From Cyclina sinensis (lineage: Eukaryota; Mollusca; Bivalvia; Venerida; Veneridae): a stretch of DNA of 64,000 nucleotides. Location of the stretch: the NCBI GenBank assembly GCA_012932295.1, contig JAAONU010000016.1:35371241-35435240 (forward strand), written 5' to 3'. The notes beneath the pieces were generated by a model. That model was not told the origin of the DNA, searched no databases, and saw only the letters and a program-made list of their open reading frames with translations. The translations under genes were made by a program, and so were the position numbers. Within the stretch, counting starts at the first letter, position 1. Every line of letters begins with the position of its first letter. Below, piece after piece: positions 24,104 to 35,351 of the stretch.

Positions 24104-24842
24104 ACTTATAAATGTAATATTGAGAAATATTGATGCAATAAATTGCGTATTTTAATTTTCCGCATTTTCACTGTAAAAATTTATTTTTCACTGCAGTGAA
24201 ACATATTTTCCGTATTTTCACTGGTGTCTTGCCGGACTACTTTCTTCTAAATTCAGCCAGTACACTAAATTAAAGGGGAATTCTTTCGAATCTTAAGGTC
24301 AAAACAGAGTAAAGTATATAATAAACAGAAAATTCAAGTTTTTTCATTAAATACGGGATTTATTTTATTTTATTTATCGCCATTCATGAAATATTTATTT
24401 TCATACCACTCGATGAAAATAAATCCAGTATTTATAGAAAAAACTTGAATATCCTCTATTTCTTATATACTTAGAAATGTAATATTGAGAAATATTGATG
24501 AAATAAATTGCGTATTTTCATTTTCCGTATTTTCACTGTAAAAATTTATTTTTCACTGCAGTGAAACATATTTTCCGTATTTTCACTGGTGTCTTGCCGG
24601 ACTACTTTCTTCTAAATTCAGCCAGTACACTAAATTAAAAGGGAATTCTTTCGAATCTTAAGGTCAGAGTAAAGTATATAATAAACAGAAAATTCAAGTT
24701 TTTTCATTAAATATGGGATTTATTTTCATCTCGTGGTATGAAAATAATCATATTTCACTCATGGCTATCGCCACTCATGAAATATTTATTTTCATACCAC
24801 TCGATGAAAATAAATCCCGTATTTATAGAAAAAACTTGAATA
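24104..24842. repeat. Tandem duplication of about 366 bp ending in a long palindrome
   Basis: Sequence from about 24104 is repeated from about 24470 with few changes (for example GAGAAATATTGATG, TTCACTGCAGTGAAACATAT, GTGTCTTGCCGGACTAC). Each unit ends in an inverted repeat; in the second it is nearly complete: 24691-24765 pairs with 24771-24842 through AATTCAAGTTTTTTC / GAAAAAACTTGAAT, GGGATTTATTTTCATC / GATGAAAATAAATCCC and GTGGTATGAAAAT / ATTTTCATACCAC. A MITE-like or foldback element is likely. Confidence 0.8.
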
Positions 24843-25228
24843 TCCTCTATTTACTTGGTAAAAAACTTCTAATATGAGTATACATGAACACTTCAATTCA
24901 ATAGAATATTCTGCGATTTTTTTTTCAAATTCTTGAACACATTCAATAATAATCAGCAAGACTTTTAAAATCTTAAGTTTACACATATCACTATAAAAAA
25001 ATGTCTCTACTATCTCTATTGTATAGTTTTGTATCAATGAACACAAAAAGGTAACTTGAACACAATATGTCAAATCTATTGTCCCATTTAAAATTAGAAC
25101 TCAATAAAAAATATAGCAAAGTTCTTTAGAGGATGTACTCTTTAAAGTAACACACAGGAGAACTTTGTAAGCTTTTCATGGACAGTGGCATACAAAAATT
25201 GCTCACTGCATTGCAAATAAACAGTATA

Positions 25229-25234
25229 TTTATT
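25229..25234 (-). terminator. Candidate poly(A) signal of UNG
   Basis: TTTATT on the plus strand gives AATAAA on the minus strand, about 550 bases after the UNG stop. It was chosen by position only. Confidence 0.4.
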
Positions 25235-25785
25235 TTAAAAAATTAATCCCAAAATTGTTGTTTTAGTAAAACCTTCTCCAAACCTAATTTCAAATGACAA
25301 TTGAAGTCTACTGTAAAATAATGAACTATTAAAATACCACTTACAATTAACCCCACCCCACAGTACATCACCAGTACTCTTTCCAAATAATTCTTTGTAC
25401 ATCAAAAAAAGAAAAAATTTACAACAAAAAAAAACCAATAAAACATTCTGTACTCTGTAGTTCCCCTCTAACGTAGGGAAACACACCTTAATCTTGCATG
25501 GTATTATAATCAGAATATAAAACTATTCAACATACAATATACATGTAAGTCACATTTACTACTGGTTAAAAATGAAAATACTCAGCCACTACTTAGTGTC
25601 ACAATTTCTCTCGAAAACTAAGTTAACTCTATTGTGGAGTCACTAACAACAACTGTACACCAAAACTAGACATATCCTCCAAAAAATCTGATATAAATCT
25701 CAAGCTGTACTCTATCAATCAGTTACAGCGCAAGTCAAATTATCACCGTACTTATGAGACCGATACTTCTGTGAATCGTGATCTT

Positions 25786-28700
25786 TCACTCCAGTTTTTC
25801 TGGTAAGTATGACCAGTCTATCTGAGTTTTGCCATCCTTTTTAAGAAATTCATTGCATTTGGAGAAATGTTTACAACCAAAAAATCCTCTGTGAGCTGAG
25901 AGGGGTGAAGGATGTACACCCTTTAAAATGTGGTGTTTATTCTGAAATAAAATATATATCAATTCTGAAATCTAGTTTGTAATGCAGATACAGGTATCTT
26001 GTTTTTTTTTTTTTTCTCAACTCCAACAGTTTACAACTCAGCAATGTAATATACAGTGTGACTAAAAACTGAACCAATGACTCTTGCTTTAACATTCAAG
26101 CTTACTAGTACCTTACACAACACAATATGCCAGTATTAACAGATTACTTGTCAGTTGTTGTTTTAGAAATGCTTTCTTTACTGTCTGTAATTCATACAGA
26201 TCTTGTCATTTTATATATGAAACCGACATAACTACAAACCTTGTCAATGTGTCCCCCTTTCTTCTGGGCATATGATCCCCAAAGGACAAAAACTAGTCCT
26301 TGTCTGTTTTTGTTGAGGTATGAGATTGTAGCATCAGTGAGTTTCTCCCAGCCCTGGTCCTTGTGAGAGTTTGCCTGTCGAGCTCGCACAGTCAGAACAG
26401 CGTTCAACATTAGTACACCTGCAAAGAGTAAAATTCATACATTTAGTTCACCTAGGTTACAAAATGACATGTCAGCTAATAAAACTTGCAAATTACAGTG
26501 GACAGCTATATTTCACCTGCTAGTCAATAAACACTTCATTTTACATCTTGCGCTCTTTACAATTTTCCACCAGTAACACAAGGATGCAATGCATCAAGAA
26601 AAAATCCCAGTCCCTATGATATTTGAACCAATACCTGTTGAAACTTCAAGACCCAATCTGGGATTTTCTCTTGCTTTTCTTTGTGTTTCAAACTGACTGA
26701 GCCGCAACCTAACATTACTTTACATGTATACGGATGGTTTAAACAAAACTAACACCCTGAATACTGCACATGGACTTATAGAGGCATAGGATAACTTTCA
26801 CATGGCAGCATTGCGGGGATGATGTGACTAGGATCAAAACCTACATATCAGTGCAGGCAGAAAAGCCTTTATATTGTACCTGCAGAATGCATGAAATGGA
26901 AAAACATACACACACATATATTTCAGTACCTTGATTAGCCCAACCCATCAAGTAGCCATGGCTAGGACGTTTGAAGCCTTCTATATCATCTTCCAGTTCC
27001 TTATACATGTTCAAGAGACTGAAACAAAATAGGGAATTAATCTAAGAAGGGTTACACAGATGTAAGACATTTGGAAAACCTTTGTCATATTCCTGTAACT
27101 ATTTTTACAAGAAGAATAAGCTTAACAATGGAAACAGAGATGTTTAAAGAGCAAACTGTGAGCAATATTATAGTCCTTGTAAAAATATAGCTTAACTTGA
27201 GACATATCAGGTATGTATGATTGGCATGAGGTCTAAGGTTAAAATCATTAGCTTAAAATCCCTCTAAGAATCCAAAAGCTTTCTTATAATTAAGTGAGGT
27301 ATTTAACTCGCCTGTTTCAGGAATGAAAACCTTACCTTGGAGGTGGTGGTACTCCTGGCAACACACTGAATGCCATGCCTGTAAGTAATATATAATTGTT
27401 TGGTTTAAGATTTATGAAACAAACACAATGGTTTAAGGTTTACCCAACAGTCTGGTTTAAAGTTTACCTAATGAAAAGTCTGGTTTAAGATTTACCTCAC
27501 AAACAGCCTGGTTAAATATTTACCTCACAAATAGCCTGGTTTAAGATTTAGCCAACAAACAGTCTGGTTAAGGTATACCTAACAAACACCACTGCTCTAT
27601 AAAAGTATGTTTAATGTTCACTTACCATGTGCTTGGTTAGGTCCATGGTAAGGGTCCTGGCCAAGTATTACAACCTTAACCTTTTACAAAATAAGAGAAT
27701 AAAACATTTAACAGTCTTAAGCATAATTTGTAGACATCTCGTATTATATGACTTGTGATAATTAGTCAGAGTCGTCGGTCGTCGTCAGTTCTTATAGGTA
27801 CCTCACTGATGAATTATTACAATGGAAGAATTACAGCAGACAAAATGCATGTTTTTTTAAGCATGATAAACTCATTTTTTCCCCCCCATAAAACTCATTT
27901 TGCCCTGTTATTTTCTCTCCATAAAATCTTAAACTGTATCGCGTCTTTCAACTGTCACAAATATCTCTACCAAACAGTGTTTTCATAACACACCATAAAC
28001 ATTTCTTTCCCATTTCATAGGTCCAAATTTTTTATTTGATAAAAATAAACTTCGTATTACAGATGTCAGGATGCGCTGAATACTTGATATTTCCCTAATC
28101 CAAGCAACAGATATGACCTGTTATGAATATTGAAAATGTTTTTCTAAAACTGCAATATTACATCTGTAAACCTCTACTCACAATGACAAAACTTCTTTCT
28201 ACTTTTGTGATTATTTACAATATCAACTTACATCATTGACAGAGCATGCTCTAGTCCAACTGAACACATTATCTGCAGGAGGGTAAACTGTTCCTTTCTT
28301 TCTCTCTGCCAACACAAACTTACTGAGCTGAAATATGAATCTGATAATAATCCTCTCTACAATTACTACATTAACATCAACTTAACCGACTGCTTATCTA
28401 TTTCACATCAGTTCAGAAACAAGTTCTTGCAACTCACATGTTTATAATTCCAATGCATAAATGCTTCATAGGTTAAAATCACTTAGCACTGAACACAGTC
28501 TGCGGAATGATTTTTGAAAGTCTGGATGTCCGTCTCCAGAGAATCCATAGGCCTAAATTAAATTCAATCGGCCGAAATCATAAAAACTAATGTCTTGAAA
28601 CAAAATTCATACATGTCCATTTGGCCCATGGTGTGACAGTTCCTAGGCCAAACCACAATTTTACAAACCATAGGCCTTTGCTTTTTGAAAGATTATGTAC

Positions 28701-29198
28701 AAGAAATAGAGGATATTTTTAAATTTACATATAAATTGAGATCATTTCATTCCAACTGCATATGTTCATCTTCTGCTTAACTGAAAAATAAACCTTGGAA
28801 TTTGGAATGTTTCAGGAGAAAAGTGTTGTATAATAATGCTGATTTCAGAGGGAGAAAAAAAGCCAAATTCCTACTACTGCCTGCCTTCCTAAAGACCATC
28901 TTGCTTAGAATTTACAGTGGGTATATTAAGTCCGAAATCTCATACCAGGTGCTGTTACCTTTTCAAAATATGGTTTGGCGAACTCTGGTTCTAATGCTTT
29001 TTGCCATGATTTGCCAACATTGACCAGCAATGTACCAGGATCTGTTTGTTTGCTTGCTAGTTTGGCAAGGGCTTTTCGACGATTTTCTTCAATTCTTTCC
29101 TTCTGCTCTGGACTCAGTGGAATGTCTTTATTCTCTTTACCCTCCTTTGGTGGAGAGTTTTCATCAAATTTTGGCTTTTTTGCCTCTGTATCAACTGA
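25786..29198 (-). CDS. UNG: Uracil-DNA glycosylase; first exon not found
   Basis: Removes uracil from DNA as the first step of base-excision repair in nucleus and mitochondria. Seven exons join in frame on the minus strand: 29198-28959, 28327-28232, 27680-27626, 27378-27336, 27018-26930, 26418-26240, 25941-25786, giving 285 codons. Family-1 motifs are intact: GQDPYHG with the catalytic Asp and PNQAHG (exon at 27680), [15 protein letters not shown] and [14 protein letters not shown] (exon at 26418), and [14 protein letters not shown] with the catalytic His and DNA-intercalating Leu in the last exon. The first exon found opens in phase 0 after TTTCAG and encodes a polar, Lys-rich linker like that between the targeting region and catalytic domain. 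The N-terminal targeting/PCNA-binding exon should lie between 29199 and about 35350 but I could not identify it. Confidence 0.96.
27401..27590 (-). repeat. Degenerate 28-bp minisatellite in UNG intron
   Basis: TGGTT recurs at 27401, 27429, 27453, 27481, 27509, 27537 and 27564, a period near 28 bp. On the transcribed strand several units read GTGAGGTAAAT or AGGTAAAC, resembling 5' splice sites. The array stops about 22 bases before the 3' splice site of the exon at 27378. Confidence 0.75.
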
Positions 29199-29751
29199 CT
29201 GAAAAAAAAAAGTTACAACTATGCCAAAATAAACCTCAAATGACATTTGCAACACGTTTTTTTCTGAAAGTTGCAAATTTTCAAATAATTTAGAAAAATT
29301 GTTTGTTACTTTGTTTCACTATGGATTTTACTACAGTCTGACTCAGTCATAGTTGTCCTAAATCTGTGCATGTTTTTGACTACAAGCAAAGAATCATATA
29401 TGATGGAAAGCTTATAATGTAAGGAATTCAAATTTTTCAAAAACAGAAGCTTATTATCATCAGCTACTTTCTGACTGAAAATTTTAGAACTCTGGCATCA
29501 AAAGTTCTTATGAACACTCAATTCTTCCTACTCAAAACTATTTATTAACTTCTTTTGTTGTAATGAAAAATACCAAGTAAACACTGGTGCCTAAACAACA
29601 TCAGCAATATAATGTCACAGACGTATTAAATACCATAAACATTGCAGAAAGTACCAATGATGAAAAGATCAATTAACAATGGGTCACCTTCTGACATGTA
29701 AATCTTCCCAAACAGACTTACCCAATGTAAAATTCATCCCACAATCAAACA

Positions 29752-30050
29752 GCGGATGTGGTCCAGTGGTAACGCGCTGGACTGGTAAACCAGGGCTCCC
29801 GAGTTTGATCCCCCGCTCCTCCACTAACATTACTAAAAGTCTTTCAGATGAGACATTAAACCGAGGTCCCATGTATCAGTGCTATACACTGAGCATGCAA
29901 AAGAACCAGGGATGTCTCTGGAATGGGATGCTTCTGTATTTTGCACTACCCCACAACATAAAATAACTAATCTCTCCATGGGGCGTCGGGGCATATGGGC
30001 AACCAGTACTGACGATAAGTAAGCTCAAATAGATAGATACAAACAGCTTG
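29752..30050 (+). repeat. tRNA-derived SINE, family T, plus copy
   Basis: The head is tRNA-like: TGGTCCAGTGGTAACGCG (A box) and CGAGTTTGATCCCC (B box). The body has AGATGAGACATTAAACCGAG, CATGCAAAAGAACCAGGG and CCACAACATAAAATAA. The tail region is AGTACTGACGATAAGTAAGC. A minus-strand copy lies at 30838-31045 and an interrupted one at 59980-61610. Confidence 0.8.
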
Positions 30051-30449
30051 GTCCAGATACAGAAATGTTAAACAATTGGTATGACAAGCAAAAATGAGTA
30101 TAACTGATTTAACAATATTTCTGTGTTGTTAGTACTTTTAATATTACTTAATTGTTAAATCTACCAAAGTTGTTAAACCAGTGACATTTGAAATACTTTG
30201 AACAAAAAAGTAATATCCATCAATCAATTTACTGTTCATCATACTATTAACTTTGTTCTGATCACTTGAATAGGTGATATAATTTTAGAAATATTAGAAA
30301 CGTTTCTATTTTGTGGGAAGATATCCAAAATGGGACAAGTTTTACTGGTGAAGATATCCAATTACCATATAAAGAACTAATGATCTATGACAGATGTTTT
30401 CTATAGTAATATATGTGATAGGTATCATTATGACTGTATGATATTGTAC

Positions 30450-30620
30450 TAGTCCAACTAATTGTAAGCAAGTCGAGATATTATGTAATTTATTGTATCA
30501 TTACAGTATGGGTCATTTTTTGACTCAGTATCTCGCCTCTGCCTAGTTATAGCGAGATTCTGACCCATAACAAAAATATTTCAGAATCTGCTCAAGACGT
30601 CACTTGAATTACTATCACTA
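30450..30620 (+). mobile_element. MITE copy 2 (TAGTC ends, 9-10 bp target duplication)
   Basis: A 171-bp copy of the element at 822-966, flanked by GATATTGTAC at 30440-30449 and 30621-30630. It begins TAGTCCAACTAATTG and ends ATCACTA. It carries a short extra stretch before the central hairpin compared with the other copies. Confidence 0.82.
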
Positions 30621-30837
30621 GATATTGTACCATTACTTGTTTTTAGATATGAATATTTCATTTATAGTTTGCATAATATTGTGAGATCTATTGAATATAA
30701 ATTTGTTATTTTATTGAATGTAACTACTTGTGATTTAATTGATGCATGACTTTTCCATTAATAAGACTTTTCTGTTGTTTCTTTTTTAAATGTGAAATAT
30801 GTGTCGATATTATTAAAAATGTCAATTCTATCATGTT

Positions 30838-31045
30838 TAAGATGCGGTTATTATGTTGTGGGGGATAGTGCAAGATACAGAAAGCATCCCATTCCAGAGA
30901 CACCCCTGGTTCTTTTGCATGCTCAGTGTACAGCACTGATACATGGGACCTCAGTTTAACGTGTCATCTGAAAGACAATTTAGTAATGTAAGTGGAGTAG
31001 TGGCTAGGTTACCAGTCCAGCCCGTTACCACTGGACCACTGATCT
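30838..31045 (-). repeat. tRNA-derived SINE, family T, minus copy
   Basis: An inverted copy of 29752-30050, missing the 3' tail: TTATGTTGTGGGGGATAGTG, GGTTCTTTTGCATGCTCAGT and ACGTGTCATCTGAAAGAC match it in reverse. The two copies together could pair over roughly 190 bp if transcribed in one RNA. Confidence 0.8.
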
Positions 31046-31779
31046 GCTCCTATTTGAAATATTGTTATGAAAGTGACAATTTATTCATTAATATTTCAAT
31101 CCGACTGTTTATTATTTTTGAACACCAAGATTAAACTGATTTAATCACCGACTTAACATTATTCCAAACAAAACAAATCAAATCAAATATCTGAATTGTT
31201 GCACCATCAGTCATGTTCTCACGGCCATAAAGAGGTGAAAATTACTGGTGATAGGTCATATCGATTTCTATAAATTTCTATATATGGGGCAACTTCACCA
31301 AAACTGGGACGAGTTTTACTTGGGTCGACTCGATTTGGCGCGAGTTGACTCGTCACTGAAAGATACTACGGCTTCGATCGACACAAAAATGCGAGATCGT
31401 ACAAACCTCATTTCTGTCACGAGACCGTTTCTGTTGAGGGGAGAAAAAGCTCATAATATTAGTCTGATTACTCATGGTAAAGGTTCTACATCTAACTCTA
31501 AACAGTTTAATCATGCAGAAATACTGTCAGTTCTGGGAAAATTTTCCCGCAAAAAGTCGGAATCCCTCTAATATTATCTATAATTTAAATTCCGTACAAA
31601 ACCGTTTTATAACATATCTCTTTCACAGTGATCTCCCCTTTCTTCTTCCACAAAGAGTGAGGACTGCTCTGTAAGGGATGAGACCATGTTGCTTCGATTT
31701 TATTTCAATCTCAGTACATTCGGTCATATTTCGCTAACTGATAGAGAAGAGCACAAATCACAATATGATTTTAATGAGA

Positions 31780-33725
31780 TTGCATTAGTAATTGCCACTA
31801 AAATGTATAAGCCCTGTGCCGACTTGCCCTGGTTAACCCTTAGGATTATCAGGCTTATCCACATCCGTGATAAACTCTACTCACTGGCTTTAACATAGGC
31901 CCAATCCCAGTAGGCAGCAAGAACTTAAAACACTCAAGTCATCCATTCAGAAACAAGTTAGGTCTTCATGCTGTTCATATATGGAAAATATCATTTTCAG
32001 TCATGATTCGCAGCCTGGTAGAAATAAGAAATTCTACAGCTTTATCAAACATAATAAGAAAGAAAATGTAGGCATAGCCCCTCTTATATCACATGGGGTC
32101 ATCCATACAGACCCCGTCTCCAAAGCAAATATTCTAAACAAACAATTTGAATCTGTCTTTTCTCCCACTAAGCCACTTAGTCTTTCCAATCTATGCTCCA
32201 GAATAATAAACCCATCCCCCATAAAGATAGATAGAATAATGGTTACCACCAAAGGAGTTCAAAAACTCCTTCAAGGCCTGTCCACACACAAGGCGAATGG
32301 TCCTGATGAATTATCCCCTGTGTCCTTAAGGAACTACATCATGAAATCGCCCCTGTCCCGACACATATATTTAGGTTATCCCTGGAAACTGGCATAGTCC
32401 CAGAAGACTGGAAAGAAGCTACAGTAGCACCAGTTTTCAAAGAGGTCTCAAATCCAAATCCAGCAATTACAGAACAATATCATTGACTTGTATTGCATCT
32501 AAGCTCTTAGAGCACATTGTAGTCACATGTAGTGTCCAACCTGATGTCCTTTCTTGACAAAAATACCTTGCTCAGCCAGTTTCAGCATGGTTTCAGATCA
32601 GGTCACAGCTGCTAAACCCAGTTGATAAACTTCACCCAAGACATTTTCCACAACCTAGAATCAGGGCTTTAAACAGATGTCATTGTTATGGATTTTTCCA
32701 AAGCATTCGACAAAGTTGACCACTGTCATCTTCTTTTTAAGCTACAACAATTAGGCACCAACCCTCAAGTGGTCAACTGGGTCAAGTCCTTCCTCTCAAA
32801 CAGGTCCCAAAAGGTAGCAGTAGAAGGTCATCTTTCCAGTGAGCTTCCAGTTCTTTCTGGAGTTCCACAGGAGTCAGTAATTGGGCCTTGCCTCTTCCTT
32901 ATCTACATTGACTATCTCCAAGACTCTGTTAAATGTAAGACCAGAATGTTTCTGATGACACCATAGTTTACCTAACAATCCATTCTAAAAATGATAATAT
33001 ATCCCTCCAACAAGATCTCCATAGTCTAGAAACATGGGAAAGAGTCTGGTCCATGGAATTTAATCCTGATAAATGTGAAATCTTAAGAATAACAAGGAAG
33101 AGGAATAGCCTTATATACCCTTATAGGTTACATCATACTGAACTGAAATCAGCTACTGCAGCCAAGTATTTAGGTGTCACAATTACCCCAGATCTAAATT
33201 GGTCAAAACATATTGATAACATTTCCTCCAAGCAATGTCCAAGCAACGTCCAGTCTCAGGTTATACAGCGAAACGTAAAAACCAAAAAAAAAACAGGTCA
33301 AAACTGCAGCTTCTAGCACATTTGTATGCACCCAGCTTGAGTACTGTACTAGTGTATGGCATCCCTGGCAGAAATCCCATTCCCATAACATCAAGAGTGC
33401 AACATGGCAGCTAGGTATGTCATGAATGATTATAGTAACACTAGCTGTGTCATACAAATGCTGAAATCCCTTGAATGGCAATCCCTAGAGAAAAAAAGGT
33501 TAAAAAAACTCCCTTCTCATGTTATATAAAATTAGAGCCCAAACAGTTGCAGTAGATATCAGTCACCTTATACCCTCTATGAACCTTAACTATCTCATCC
33601 CCTATTCTAAAACTCAGTACTTTGCTCTTTTTTCCCACGGTCTATTAGACTCTAGAACTCCCTGCCACCCCCCTCCCCCCACGCCCACCCATCCATTGTT
33701 GGGTTACACAGTAGATGTAGATTAG
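31780..33725 (+). pseudogene. Degenerate non-LTR retrotransposon (reverse transcriptase)
   Basis: Pieces in shifting frames read in retrotransposon order. At about 31800-31890 is ADLPWLTLRIIRLIHIRDKL, the usual linker after the endonuclease. At 31981-32397 is the pre-RT region (KKFYSFIKHNKKENVG; HKANGPDELSP). At 32688-32966 are RT motifs MDFSKAFDKVDH and LSGVPQESVIGP. After a frameshift an FxDD-like motif follows (the first Asp appears changed), and at 33053-33316 is the thumb (MEFNPDKCEILRI; KYLGVTI). Several frameshifts and stops make it dead. The 3' part is the same family as 40893-41640, of CR1/Jockey-like type. Confidence 0.85.
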
Positions 33726-34283
33726 ATTGGGCACAGATTTCCTGGAATATTTGAATTCAGCTTCTAAAAAAAGATCTGTGCACTAGTAGACTCAAATGCT
33801 TCATGTTTGCATTTTGTTACCACAAACAAAACAATGAAATCATTTCATTTCCTGTAGAAAGCATAGGTCAAAGATGTCCCAATATTGCCCAATATGGTGT
33901 TTCATTTAGGCCATAGATTCTTGTCTTGTAAACCCTCTATGTAGAATGCAAAGGTGAGTTTACATGTTGCAAAATTATGATATTTATATCACTGCCCCTA
34001 AGGAGGGAGGGTCAAAAGAGTCTCCAAAGCTGGCCAACAAGTTTCGTTTATTATACTGGGGCTGCACTTAATAGTTTGGCCATTTAGTAGCTAAATTTAA
34101 CAAAAGTAATCATTAACACACAAACACAGATAATATATTTATTCATTAATTCACAAAATTCTTATTTAAGTGTTGACTGACATACTATTTAGCTTAAAAA
34201 CAATTTTCTTTAAAATCAAAGAGAAGTTAATGTACTACGGAAAAAACAATATTATGATTCTTTATACCACGGAAACTGAAAAA
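33726..34283. other. Nothing recognised
   Basis: AT-rich sequence between the dead retrotransposon and the tRNA-like repeat. No exon was supported. Confidence 0.4.
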
Positions 34284-34372
34284 AAAAGAAATCACTAGGA
34301 TTCGAACCCATGCCCTTTTCGAACAGTAAAATTAAGAACTGTAACCTAAACCACTGAGCCACCAAGCCAAGT
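34284..34372 (-). repeat. tRNA-like SINE head
   Basis: On the minus strand: TTGGTGGCTCAGTGGTTTAG (A box) and ATGGGTTCGAATCCTAG (B box). The spacing and an AT-rich anticodon region without a stable stem argue for a tRNA-derived SINE or a tRNA pseudogene. Confidence 0.55.
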
Positions 34373-35123
34373 TCTTTACCATTTATCAATAATCAGTAAT
34401 ATAAACACTGTGTTTTACCCCGTGACAAACAGAGTAATTTTCTTACTGATAAAAGTGGGTAAAACTTTATAATTATCATGATGTGTTTCTGTAACAAAAA
34501 ATGAAACAGTAACTTAGTTCAGATATATTCTTCACAATTACAACTAGAATTTCTACATGTATAAGTTTAACATTCTTTTTTATGCATCGTCGACCCAACT
34601 GAGAGTCAGTCACTTTAAAATATGGTAAGCCTGGATTATGACCAGAAAATTGTGAGAGTTCTTGTATCAATACATATGAGTAAGAACTGGCCAATGATTA
34701 TGATATCAAAGATGACATGGAAGTCAAAATGAAAATATTGCTATTAATGCAATTTAACACTATTTGTTCAAAAAGATCATCATAGATTCATGTAATTTGA
34801 CTTAAAACTGTAATTTCCTTTTTCATTCCAATTTTCAGAAAGAATTCAGAAAATTTCTCTGATTTTCTTAAAAAACCCTAAGATTTGAATGAACCATAGT
34901 TTCAAGCCATGCCTTTTCTACAACAGTGTATGTTAGCAGTAAACAGCCTACCTGAACTTACATGAACACAAAATACTACAAATAAGTAATTTAAGGAAAG
35001 ATATATTTCCCTTACAAGTCGAGTCATTTCACAAAATTTAAAAATACATATAATAACTTTTCTCTGCACAGAATATCTTTCAAACTGACAGAAAAAAAAT
35101 GCTTAAACATCTTAACTAGATGA

Positions 35124-35129
35124 TTTATT
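35124..35129 (-). terminator. Candidate poly(A) signal of SNRNP27
   Basis: AATAAA on the minus strand, about 225 bases after the stop codon at 35352. It was chosen by position. Confidence 0.45.
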
Positions 35130-35351
35130 CAATTCTTTCTTACAGATCTCAGATTAAACTTTTGCAGTATTGCATTTCTATCAATGTGGTCCAAAGTATA
35201 GCAGTTCAAATTCTTCTAGACAAAAGACCAGACTGCCACTGCCCTCAAACATCAGACACAAATTCCACAATTCCTGGAAAATCCAAGTAATGCTGAATCC
35301 CTCCAGGGATACCACAGATGAAAATGAACACTAGATACTCTAAACATTAGA

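Noticed and set aside
31248..31571. 107-codon open frame before the dead retrotransposon
   Set aside because: CpG-rich patch, but no domain or splice evidence. I tested whether the minus strand here held the missing UNG first exon; the phase did not fit.
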